DNA of 64,000 bases, taken from Rubrivivax sp. (GTDB taxonomy: Bacteria > Pseudomonadota > Gammaproteobacteria > Burkholderiales > Burkholderiaceae_C). Within the stretch, counting starts at the first letter, position 1, and each line of letters opens with the position of its first letter. The notes under the pieces are model-generated. The model saw only the letters and a program-made list of their open reading frames with translations. It was not told the origin of the DNA and made no database searches. Location of the stretch: positions 1-64,000 of the forward strand of contig JAIYCR010000051.1 in NCBI GenBank assembly GCA_027487905.1, in the 5' to 3' direction. Below are positions 57,264-64,000 of this stretch, one piece after another. A program made the translations under genes and the position numbers.

Positions 57264-57304
57264 CTCGGATTGTCCTAGACAAACCTTAAACGGATTTTCG
57301 TTTC

Positions 57305-58849
57305 ATGCAGCAGCAACTGAAGGCCCTGTTGTCGAGCGGCCAGCCCGGCTCGATTGCGCTCACCGCCCCCGACCGCCCGCCGCTCACCCACGGAGGGCTG
57401 CAGGAGCTGATCGCGGGCACGCTGGGCTGGCTGAACGCGCAGGGCATCGGCCGCAACGATCGCGTGGCCATCGTGCTGGACAACGGACCGGAGATGGCTG
57501 CGGCCTTCATCGCCTGCGCCTGCGGCGTGACCAGCGCACCCCTGAACCCGGCCTACCGCGCCGACGAGTTCGAGTTCTATCTGAAAGACCTGAATGCCAA
57601 GGCGCTGATCGTGGCGGCCGGCAGCGCCTCGCCCGCGGTCGAAGTGGCTGCGAGGCTGGGGGTGCGCATCCTCGAACTGCACGTGCCCGCCGGCGCCGGC
57701 GCCGGGGCCTTCACGCTCGCCTTGCAGGACGCGACGCTGCCCGCGCTGGCGCCGCTGCCCGCCGGCGGCGGCGGGCTGTCACAGCCCGACGACATCGCCA
57801 TGGTGCTGCACACCTCGGGCACCACCTCGCGCCCGAAGATCGTGCCGCTGGCGCAGAAGAACCTGTGCGCCTCGGCGGTGCACATCGGCCGCACGCTGCA
57901 GTTCACGCCCGACGACCGGGGCCTGAACATCATGCCGCTGTTCCACATCCACGGGCTGATCGCCGGCATCCTCGCGCCGCTGGCCGCCGGCTCCCAGGTG
58001 TTCTGCACGCCCGGCTTCAACGCGCTCAAGTTCTTCGCCTGGATGGACCAGTGCGCGCCCACCTGGTACACCGCGGTGCCCACCATGCACCAGGCCATCC
58101 TGGCGCGGGCGAGCCGCAACATGGACACCATCGGGCGCAATCCGCTGCGCTTCATCCGCTCGAGTTCCAGCTCGATGCCGCCGCAGGTCATCGCCGAGCT
58201 CGAGGAGGTGTTCAAGGCCCCGCTCATCGAGAGCTACGGCATGACCGAGGCCACCCACCAGATGGCCAGCAACCCGCTGCCCCCGGCCGTGCGCAAGCCG
58301 GGCACCGTGGGGGTGGCCGCCGGCCCGGAGATCGCCATCATGGCCGACGACGGCAGCCTGCTGCCCCGGGGCAGCACCGGCGAGATCGTCATCCGCGGGC
58401 CGAACGTCACCGCCGGCTACGAGCACAACCCGAAGGCCAATGCCGAGGCCTTCGTCGAGGGCTGGTTCCGCACCGGCGACCAGGGCGTGATGGATGCCGA
58501 GGGCTATGTGTCGATCACCGGCCGCCTCAAGGAGATCATCAACCGCGGCGGCGAGAAGGTCAGCCCGCGCGAGGTGGACGAGATCATCATGGACCACCCG
58601 GCCGTTGCCCAGGTCGTGACCTTCGGCATGCCGCACCCCAAGCTGGGCGAGGACGTCGCCGCCTGCGTGGTGCTGCGCGACGGCGCGCAGCTCACCGAGC
58701 GCGACCTGCAGGCCTTCGTGTCCGCGCGTGCGGCCGACTACAAGGTGCCGCGCAAGGTCCTCTTCATGGACGACATCCCCAAGGGGGCGACCGGCAAGCT
58801 GCAGCGCATCGGCCTGGCCCAGAAGCTCGCCGGGCCGCTCGGCCTCTGA
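57305..58849 (+). CDS. AMP-forming acyl-CoA synthetase, oxalyl-CoA synthetase-like
   Basis: 514 residues, ANL superfamily. P-loop LHTSGTTSRPKIV, then MPLFHIHGLIAGILAPLAAGSQVFCTPGFNALKFFAWMDQCAPTWYTAVPTMHQAIL, RSSSSSMPPQVIAELE, ESYGMTEATHQMASNPLPP, WFRTGDQGVMDAEGYV, and the catalytic Lys in KGATGKLQRIGL. This set resembles the AAE3/Pcs60 oxalyl-CoA synthetases as I remember them; a related small hydroxy- or dicarboxylate is possible. It heads the group with tctCBA and a PanE-like reductase, so uptake and CoA activation of the same acid is likely. The Shine-Dalgarno is weak. Confidence 0.78.
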   Translation: MQQQLKALLSSGQPGSIALTAPDRPPLTHGGLQELIAGTLGWLNAQGIGRNDRVAIVLDNGPEMAAAFIACACGVTSAPLNPAYRADEFEFYLKDLNAKALIVAAGSASPAVEVAARLGVRILELHVPAGAGAGAFTLALQDATLPALAPLPAGGGGLSQPDDIAMVLHTSGTTSRPKIVPLAQKNLCASAVHIGRTLQFTPDDRGLNIMPLFHIHGLIAGILAPLAAGSQVFCTPGFNALKFFAWMDQCAPTWYTAVPTMHQAILARASRNMDTIGRNPLRFIRSSSSSMPPQVIAELEEVFKAPLIESYGMTEATHQMASNPLPPAVRKPGTVGVAAGPEIAIMADDGSLLPRGSTGEIVIRGPNVTAGYEHNPKANAEAFVEGWFRTGDQGVMDAEGYVSITGRLKEIINRGGEKVSPREVDEIIMDHPAVAQVVTFGMPHPKLGEDVAACVVLRDGAQLTERDLQAFVSARAADYKVPRKVLFMDDIPKGATGKLQRIGLAQKLAGPLGL

Positions 58850-58882
58850 CACCGCCCGCGACACCGCCTCCGACACCGCTCC
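58847..58882 (+). repeat. Three tandem 12-bp repeats over the ligase stop codon
   Basis: TGACACCGCCCG, CGACACCGCCTC and CGACACCGCTCC run head to tail; the first contains the stop TGA. The remaining gap to 59039 holds another TGAC pair and the hairpin below. Confidence 0.5.
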
Positions 58883-58970
58883 TGTCACCTCCTTCGAACC
58901 CGACTCTGACCTCCGGAGACTGACCCGCCGCGAACACAGCAGTACAGACAGGGCCTGCGGCAGCCCCCCA

Positions 58971-58992
58971 CCGGCGTCCGTTCCGACGCCGG
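58971..58992 (+). terminator. Strong hairpin between the ligase and tctC genes
   Basis: CCGGCGTC (58971-58978) and GACGCCGG (58985-58992) form a perfect eight-bp stem with a six-base loop. It lacks a clear T-run (CGGAGTCCTTC follows), so partial termination or stabilisation of the downstream tct message is more likely than full termination. Confidence 0.4.
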
Positions 58993-59038
58993 CGGAGTCC
59001 TTCAACCATGTGACTTCCCTCTGAATCTAGGAGACGAC

Positions 59039-60115
59039 ATGCGCTTGAGCCGTACGCAACACCCCGCCGGAACCCCCGGTACCCGCCCGATGTCCGCGCT
59101 CGCCGAGCGCGCCCGTCGCCTCCTGGACTCGCTCGGCCTGGTGGGCGCAGCGGCGGCCGCAGCCCTGCTCGCCCCGGGGCCCGCCCACGCCTGGGAACCG
59201 AGCAAGCCGATCGAGTTCGTCGTTCCGGCCGGCACCGGCGGCGGCGCCGACCAGATGGCCCGCTTCATCCAGGGCGTGGCGGCCAAGCACAAGCTCACCC
59301 AGCAGCCCATCGTGGTGGTCAACAAGGGCGGTGGCGCCGGCGCCGAGGGCTTCCTCGACGTCAAGGGCGACAAGGGCAACCCGCACAAGATCATCATCAC
59401 GCTGTCCAACCTGTTCACCACGCCGCTGGCCACCGCCGTGCCCTTCAACTGGCGCGACATGACGCCGGTGTCGATGATGGCGCTCGACCAGTTCGTGCTG
59501 TGGGTCAACGCCGAGTCGCCCCACAAGACGGGCAAGGACTACTTCGAAGCCATCAAGGTCGGCACACCCAACCAGTTCCGCATGGCCGGAACCGGCAGCC
59601 GCCAGGAAGACCAGATCATCACCGTGATGATGGAGCGGGCCGCCGGCAAGAAGATGACCTACGTGCCCTTCCGTGGCGGCGGCGACGTGGCGGTGCAGCT
59701 GGTGGGCAACCACGTGAGCTCCACGGTGAACAACCCGATCGAGGCCGAAAGCCACTGGCGGGCAGGCAAGCTCAGGGCGCTTTGCGTGTTCGACAAGGAG
59801 CGCATGCCCTACAAGGAAAAGCTCACCGACACGCAAAGCTGGAACGACATCCCCACCTGCATCTCCCAGGGCATCAACGTCGAATACACGATGCTTCGCG
59901 GCATCTTCATGGCCCCGGGCGTGACGCCCGAGCAGACGAAGTACTACGTCGACCTGCTCGCCAAGGTGCGCGCGCTGCCCGACTGGAAGGACTTCATGAA
60001 CAAGGGCGCGTTCAACCAAACGGTGATGAGCGGCCAGCCCTTCGTCGACTGGCTGGGCCGCACCGAGCAGCAGCACCGCGTGCTGATGCGCGAAGCCGGC
60101 TTCCTCGCCCAGTAG
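59039..60115 (+). CDS. tctC: TctC-family periplasmic receptor of the complete tripartite transporter
   Basis: 358 residues; AGGAGA just before the ATG. Signal segment to about residue 51 (LVGAAAAAALLAPGPAHA-W). Receptor blocks: PIEFVVPAGTGGGADQMARFI, VVNKGGGAGAEGFLDVKG, MAGTGSRQEDQIITVMME and YVPFRGGGDVAVQLVGNHV. It belongs to a branch with long, less conserved N-terminus compared with the other two Bug proteins in the window. It delivers the ligand to TctA/TctB encoded next; tctB starts 13 bases after it. Confidence 0.87.
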   Translation: MRLSRTQHPAGTPGTRPMSALAERARRLLDSLGLVGAAAAAALLAPGPAHAWEPSKPIEFVVPAGTGGGADQMARFIQGVAAKHKLTQQPIVVVNKGGGAGAEGFLDVKGDKGNPHKIIITLSNLFTTPLATAVPFNWRDMTPVSMMALDQFVLWVNAESPHKTGKDYFEAIKVGTPNQFRMAGTGSRQEDQIITVMMERAAGKKMTYVPFRGGGDVAVQLVGNHVSSTVNNPIEAESHWRAGKLRALCVFDKERMPYKEKLTDTQSWNDIPTCISQGINVEYTMLRGIFMAPGVTPEQTKYYVDLLAKVRALPDWKDFMNKGAFNQTVMSGQPFVDWLGRTEQQHRVLMREAGFLAQ

Positions 60116-60128
60116 GAAGGAGCGTCCC

Positions 60129-60641
60129 ATGAACAACCCTCAGGACGCCGGCTCGCAGCCGGCGGGCCCCGGCACGCGCCTGCCCGAACGCATCGTCGCC
60201 GCCGGCCTGCTCGGACTGGGCGCGCTGGTGATCACCGACAGCCTGCGCGTGGGCATCGGTTGGGCCGAGGACGGGCCCCGCTCGGGCTACTTCCCCTTCT
60301 ACATCGGCTTGCTGCTGGCGGGCTCGGCCGCCTTCATCCTGCTGCACAGCCTGCTGCAGGGCGCCCGGGACGACCCCGAGTTCGCCAGCCGCGCCCAGCT
60401 GGCCAGCGTGTGGTCCATCGCCTGGCCCATGGCGGTGTACGTCGGCGCGATCGCCCTGCTGGGCATCTACCTGTCGTCCTTCCTGCTGATCGCCTTCTTC
60501 ATGCGCCGCCATGGCGCCTGGAAGTGGCCTTCGGTGCTGGCCGTCGCGGTGGGCGTGCCGCTGTTCTTCTACCTCGTGTTCGAGAAGTGGTTCGTGGTGC
60601 TGCTCCCCAAGGGCCCCATCGAGCGGCTCTTCGGCCTGTGA
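60129..60641 (+). CDS. tctB: Tripartite tricarboxylate transporter small subunit TctB
   Basis: 170 residues with four helices (about 21-40, 50-75, 92-118, 130-160). The RSGYFPFYIGLLLAGSAAFIL segment is the TctB family mark. Small membrane subunit of the secondary transporter, partner of TctA. Start codon preceded by AGGAGCG. Confidence 0.88.
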   Translation: MNNPQDAGSQPAGPGTRLPERIVAAGLLGLGALVITDSLRVGIGWAEDGPRSGYFPFYIGLLLAGSAAFILLHSLLQGARDDPEFASRAQLASVWSIAWPMAVYVGAIALLGIYLSSFLLIAFFMRRHGAWKWPSVLAVAVGVPLFFYLVFEKWFVVLLPKGPIERLFGL

Positions 60642-60654
60642 ACCGGAGCCCGAC

Positions 60655-62244
60655 ATGGGAGAGTTCTCCAACCTGATGGGCGGCTTCGGCATCGCGCTGA
60701 CGCTGCCCAACCTGGGCTTCATGCTCATCGGCATCACGCTGGGCATCCTCATCGGCGTGCTGCCCGGCCTGGGCGGCGCCAACGGCGTGGCCATCCTGCT
60801 GCCACTGACCTTCAGCATGAACCCGACGTCGGCGATCATCATGCTGACCTGCATCTACTGGGGTGCGCTGTTCGGCGGGGCGATCACGTCCATCCTGTTC
60901 AACATCCCGGGCGAACCGTGGAGCGTGGCCACCACCTTCGACGGCCACCCGATGGCCCAGAAGGGCCAGGCGGCCCAGGCCCTCACCGCGGCCTTCACCT
61001 CCAGCTTCGTGGGTGCGGTGTTCGCGGTGGTGCTGATCACCTTCCTCGCGCCCTTCCTGGCGCAGTTCGCGCTGAAGTTCGGCCCGGCCGAGTTCTTCGC
61101 GGTGCAGCTGCTCACCTTCTGCAGCTTCCTCGGGATGAGCAAGGAGCCGCCGGCCAAGACGCTCGCGGCCATGATGCTCGGCTTCGCGCTGGCCGCGGTG
61201 GGCATGGACGCGGTGACCGGCCAGCTGCGCATGACCTACGGCGTGCCCGAACTGCTCAAGGGCTTCGACTTCCTCATCGCGGTCATCGGCCTGTTCGGCA
61301 TCGGCGAGATCCTGCTGACCATGGAGGAGGGCCTGGAGTTCAAGGGCAAGCGGGCCAAGATCAGCCCCCGGGTGGTGATCGAGACCTGGAAGGAGATGGG
61401 CCGGCACTGGAAGCTCTTCCTGCGCTCCACCGCCATCGGCTGCTGGATGGGCATCACGCCGGGCGGCGCGACACCGGCCTCCTTCATGAGCTACGGCATG
61501 GCCCGGCGCATGAGCCGCACCCCCGACGAGTTCGGCCGCGGCCGCATCGAAGGCGTCATCGCGCCCGAGACGGCGGCCCACGCGGCGGGCACCTCCGCCC
61601 TGCTGCCCATGCTCACGCTGGGCATTCCCGGCTCGCCGACGGCGGCCGTGCTGCTGGGCGGCCTGCTGATCTGGGGCCTGCAGCCCGGGCCCATGCTCTT
61701 CGTCGAGCAGAAGGAGTTCGTCTGGGGCCTGATCGCCAGCATGTACATCGGCAACGTGGTCGGGCTGCTGGTGGTGCTGACCACCGTGCCCTGGTGGGCA
61801 GCCATCCTGCGCATTCCCTTCACCGTCATCGGCCCGGTGATCCTCGTCATCTGCGCCATCGGCGCCTACACCGTCCACAATTCGATGTTCGACGTGTACA
61901 TGATGGTCGTCTTCGGCGTGGTGGGCTACCTCTTCAAGAAGCTCAAGTACCCGCTCGCACCGCTGGTGCTCGCGCTGGTGCTGGGCGACATGGCCGAGGC
62001 GAGCTTCCGGCAGGCCATGCTGCTCAGCCAGGGCAGCCTTGCCATCTTCTGGAGCAACCCGCTGGTGGGCACCATCACCGGGCTGGCGCTGCTGATGCTG
62101 GCCTGGCCGATGTGGGGCGCAGCCAAGTCGGTGGCCCGCTCGCGCGAGCAGGCGGCCATGGCCCGGCGGGCGTCGGGTGCGGTGGCGGCGGCGGCACCCC
62201 TGCCGGCGGTGGACCCGGCCCAGCCCGCCGAAGGACGGCCTTGA
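60655..62244 (+). CDS. tctA: Tripartite tricarboxylate transporter large subunit TctA
   Basis: 529 residues, about 11-12 helices. TctA marks: GILIGVLPGLGGANGVAILLPLTF near 28-51, YWGALFGGAITSILFNIPGEP, WMGITPGGATPASFMSYGMARR, ETAAHAAGTSALLPMLTLGIPGSPTAAVLLGGLLIWGLQPGP. The two PG-rich repeats line the transport path. The C-terminal 30 residues are a polar Ala/Arg/Pro tail. It uses the ion gradient to import the acid captured by TctC. Confidence 0.92.
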   Translation: MGEFSNLMGGFGIALTLPNLGFMLIGITLGILIGVLPGLGGANGVAILLPLTFSMNPTSAIIMLTCIYWGALFGGAITSILFNIPGEPWSVATTFDGHPMAQKGQAAQALTAAFTSSFVGAVFAVVLITFLAPFLAQFALKFGPAEFFAVQLLTFCSFLGMSKEPPAKTLAAMMLGFALAAVGMDAVTGQLRMTYGVPELLKGFDFLIAVIGLFGIGEILLTMEEGLEFKGKRAKISPRVVIETWKEMGRHWKLFLRSTAIGCWMGITPGGATPASFMSYGMARRMSRTPDEFGRGRIEGVIAPETAAHAAGTSALLPMLTLGIPGSPTAAVLLGGLLIWGLQPGPMLFVEQKEFVWGLIASMYIGNVVGLLVVLTTVPWWAAILRIPFTVIGPVILVICAIGAYTVHNSMFDVYMMVVFGVVGYLFKKLKYPLAPLVLALVLGDMAEASFRQAMLLSQGSLAIFWSNPLVGTITGLALLMLAWPMWGAAKSVARSREQAAMARRASGAVAAAAPLPAVDPAQPAEGRP

Positions 62245-62275
62245 ACATCGGACACCCCGTTCAGAAGGACAGAGC

Positions 62276-63283
62276 ATGAAGATCGCGATCGTGGGCGCCG
62301 GCGCCATCGGCGGCTACCTGGGCGCCCGCCTGGCGCTGGCGGGCGAGGAGGTCACCTTCATCGCCCGCAACCGCAACCTGGAGACCATCCGGCGCGACGG
62401 CTTCCGCCTCATCGAGGAAGACGGCCGCGAGCAGGTGACCACCGCCGTGCGCGCGGTGCAGGACATGGCCGAGGCAGGGCCGCAGGACGCGGTGCTGCTC
62501 ACGGTCAAGGCCCACCAGGTGCGCGACCTCCTGCCCGGCCTGCGGGGCCTGTTCGGCCCGCACACGGCGGTGGTGACCTTCATCAACGGCGTGCCCTGGT
62601 GGTACTTCCACAAGCTGGGCGGGGAATACGACGGGCGCGAACTGCGCAGCGTCGACCCGGACGGTCAGCTCGCGGCGCACATCGAACCCGAACGCGTGAT
62701 CGGTGGCGTGGTCTATCCGGCCGCCGAGCTCCTCGCACCCGGCGTGGTGAAGGTGATCGAAGGCAACCGCTTCACGCTGGGCGAGCCCGACGGCAGCCGC
62801 AGCCCGCGCATCGAGGCGCTGTCCCAGGCGCTGATGAAGGCCGGCTTCAAGGCGCCGGTGGCGCGCGACATCCGCGGCGAGATCTGGGTGAAGCTCTGGG
62901 GCAACCTGAGCTTCAACCCCATCAGCGCGCTCACGCACGCCACCCTCGAGGACATCTGCCGCTACCCGCCCACCCGCGCGCTCGCGGCAAGCATGATGGC
63001 CGAGGCGCAGGCGGTGGGCGAGCGGCTGGGCGTGGCCTTCAAGATCAGCCTGGACAAGCGCATCGCAGGTGCCGAAGCGGTGGGTGCCCACAAGACCTCC
63101 ATGCTGCAGGACGTGGAGGCCGGACGCGCGCTGGAGCTTGAAGCCCTGGTGGGCGCGGTGATCGAGCTGGGCCGGATCACCGGCGTGCCCACGCCCACCA
63201 TCGACGCCATCCACGCGGCCACCAGCCTGCTGGGCCGCACCTTGCAAGCCAGCGCAAGCCGGCTGGCGCCCTCACCCGTCTGA
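62276..63283 (+). CDS. PanE/ApbA-type 2-dehydropantoate 2-reductase-like protein (second copy)
   Basis: 335 residues. NADPH motif IAIVGAGAIGGYLGARLA at the N-terminus, LLTVKAHQV, the FINGVPWWYF variant motif, and IWVKLWGNLSFNPISALTHAT with the catalytic Lys. Similar in order and motifs to the copy at 29573-30592. Placed 31 bases after tctA, so it likely reduces a 2-keto acid made from, or imported by, the Tct system; true ketopantoate reduction cannot be excluded. Its last 12 bases overlap the end of the convergent engB gene. Confidence 0.8.
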   Translation: MKIAIVGAGAIGGYLGARLALAGEEVTFIARNRNLETIRRDGFRLIEEDGREQVTTAVRAVQDMAEAGPQDAVLLTVKAHQVRDLLPGLRGLFGPHTAVVTFINGVPWWYFHKLGGEYDGRELRSVDPDGQLAAHIEPERVIGGVVYPAAELLAPGVVKVIEGNRFTLGEPDGSRSPRIEALSQALMKAGFKAPVARDIRGEIWVKLWGNLSFNPISALTHATLEDICRYPPTRALAASMMAEAQAVGERLGVAFKISLDKRIAGAEAVGAHKTSMLQDVEAGRALELEALVGAVIELGRITGVPTPTIDAIHAATSLLGRTLQASASRLAPSPV

Positions 63284-64000
63284 GGCCGCCTCGGTCGAGG
63301 GCTGGGGCTGGGGCTGCAACGGCGTGCGAGGCTCGCGCCAGCCGTGCAGCACCTGCGCCACGTCTTCGACGCCAGCCTTGCTCAGCGCCGAGAACAGCGT
63401 CACCGAGACGTCGGACGATTCCCCGGCGAAGCCGCCGAGCTCGTCGCCGGTGCGGGCGAGCACCGAGTCGGCTTCCCGCCGGTTGAGCTTGTCGCGCTTG
63501 GTGAGCAGCGTGAGCAGCCTCACCTCGCCGCTGCGCAGCCGGGGTTCGACGAAGGCGAGCAGCTGTCGGTCCAGGTCGGTCAGCCCGAGGCGCGAATCGA
63601 CCATCAGCACCAGGCCCGACAAGGACCGGCGCTGCTGCAGGTAGCGCGCCATCTCCTCCTGCCAGCGCACCTTGGCCGAACGGGAAACCGCCGCATAGCC
63701 GTAGCCCGGCAGGTCGGCGAGCCAGGCGTCGGCCGCCTCGCGCGGGCCCACTTCGAACAGGTTGATGTGCTGCGTGCGGCCCGGGGTGCGCGAGGCGAAC
63801 GCAAGCCGGCGCTGCTGGGTCAGCGTGTTGATGGCGGTGGACTTGCCCGCGTTGGAGCGGCCGACGAAGGCGATCTCGGGCAGCTCGCTCGGCTGCAGCT
63901 GCTCGATCTTGCTGGCCGTGGTGAGAAAGCGCGCCCCATGCAGCCAGGCGAGCGCCTCGCGCGGGGTGGCTGCCGGGGCCGCAGGGGGCTCCTGCCGGGC
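63272..64000 (-). CDS. engB: Ribosome-biogenesis GTPase EngB/YsxC (5' end cut)
   Basis: 242 codons visible; the frame stays open to the window end, so the true start may lie beyond. TrmE-Era-type GTPase needed for 50S assembly: G1 GRSNAGKST, switch region SRTPGRTQHINLF, G3 DLPGYGYA, G4 TKRD (TKxD) and G5 SALS. The upstream segment LAWLHGARFLTTASKIEQLQPSELPEIAFVG matches the family start, preceded by a Pro/Ala-rich tail. The C-terminal PQPQPQ tail is unusual. Confidence 0.92.
   Translation of the reverse strand, partial: ARQEPPAAPAATPREALAWLHGARFLTTASKIEQLQPSELPEIAFVGRSNAGKSTAINTLTQQRRLAFASRTPGRTQHINLFEVGPREAADAWLADLPGYGYAAVSRSAKVRWQEEMARYLQQRRSLSGLVLMVDSRLGLTDLDRQLLAFVEPRLRSGEVRLLTLLTKRDKLNRREADSVLARTGDELGGFAGESSDVSVTLFSALSKAGVEDVAQVLHGWREPRTPLQPQPQPSTEAASDG

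Overview
This is a 64 kb stretch of very GC-rich (roughly 70%) and densely coding chromosome. It most likely comes from a betaproteobacterium of the order Burkholderiales. The support is the gmk-rpoZ-spoT order, the tandem double-length UvrA, the three Bug/TctC-type periplasmic receptors, the GreB and EngB sequence types, and the acetate-permease neighbourhood. I saw no rRNA, tRNA, CRISPR array, insertion sequence or phage gene, and no clearly broken gene. Only the first and last genes are cut, by the window edges.

Layout. 1-4342: the 3' end of a 7-alpha-hydroxysteroid-dehydrogenase-like SDR, a second SDR, a MarC-family membrane protein, an outer-membrane barrel protein and a small membrane protein. 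4386-10488: envelope genes (large MscS channel, DUF3047 protein, patatin/beta-barrel phospholipase, OmpA-type lipoprotein). 10495-14803: housekeeping (dusC on the minus strand, then gmk, rpoZ, spoT). 14832-20566: a LacI-controlled minus-strand operon of regulator, binding protein, two permeases, ATPase and a GpdQ-like phosphodiesterase, a likely importer and hydrolase of glycerophosphodiesters or similar phosphoesters. 20665-26963: uvrA (1907 residues) and greB, coupled through a TTGA overlap. 27096-30592: a hybrid histidine kinase and a PanE-like reductase.

30628-38275 is a liv-type ABC operon (binding protein, LivG, LivF, LivH, LivM, alpha/beta hydrolase). It has a near-perfect sigma-54 promoter, a cluster of candidate enhancer sites, and the gene for a PAS-AAA-Fis enhancer-binding protein directly upstream. 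38453-45769 holds a TctC receptor with a MatB-like malonyl-CoA synthetase, an orphan PotF-like receptor, a second TctC receptor, arfB and argG.

45773-57065 looks like an acetate/short-chain-acid module. It contains a symporter-histidine kinase (CrbS/MxtR type), a stand-alone receiver, a degenerate kinase fused to a DnaQ-like exonuclease, a CBS/DUF294 protein, the ActP symporter with its DUF485 partner, and an MHS-family transporter. The ActP operon and the MHS gene share an identical 40-bp three-site motif upstream, GTCAGC-N13-GCGTCAGA-N4-GGTCAGAGC, which points to one regulator. 57305-63283 follows: an oxalyl-CoA-synthetase-like ligase with a palindrome placed for class II activation, a complete TctCBA transporter and a PanE-like reductase, together suggesting uptake and CoA activation of a small di- or hydroxy-acid. 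The window ends in engB.

Most promising for follow-up: the shared three-site motif, the sigma-54/UAS/hydrolase transport operon, and the pseudokinase-exonuclease fusion. Functions are inferred from remembered family motifs and gene context; no database search was run.
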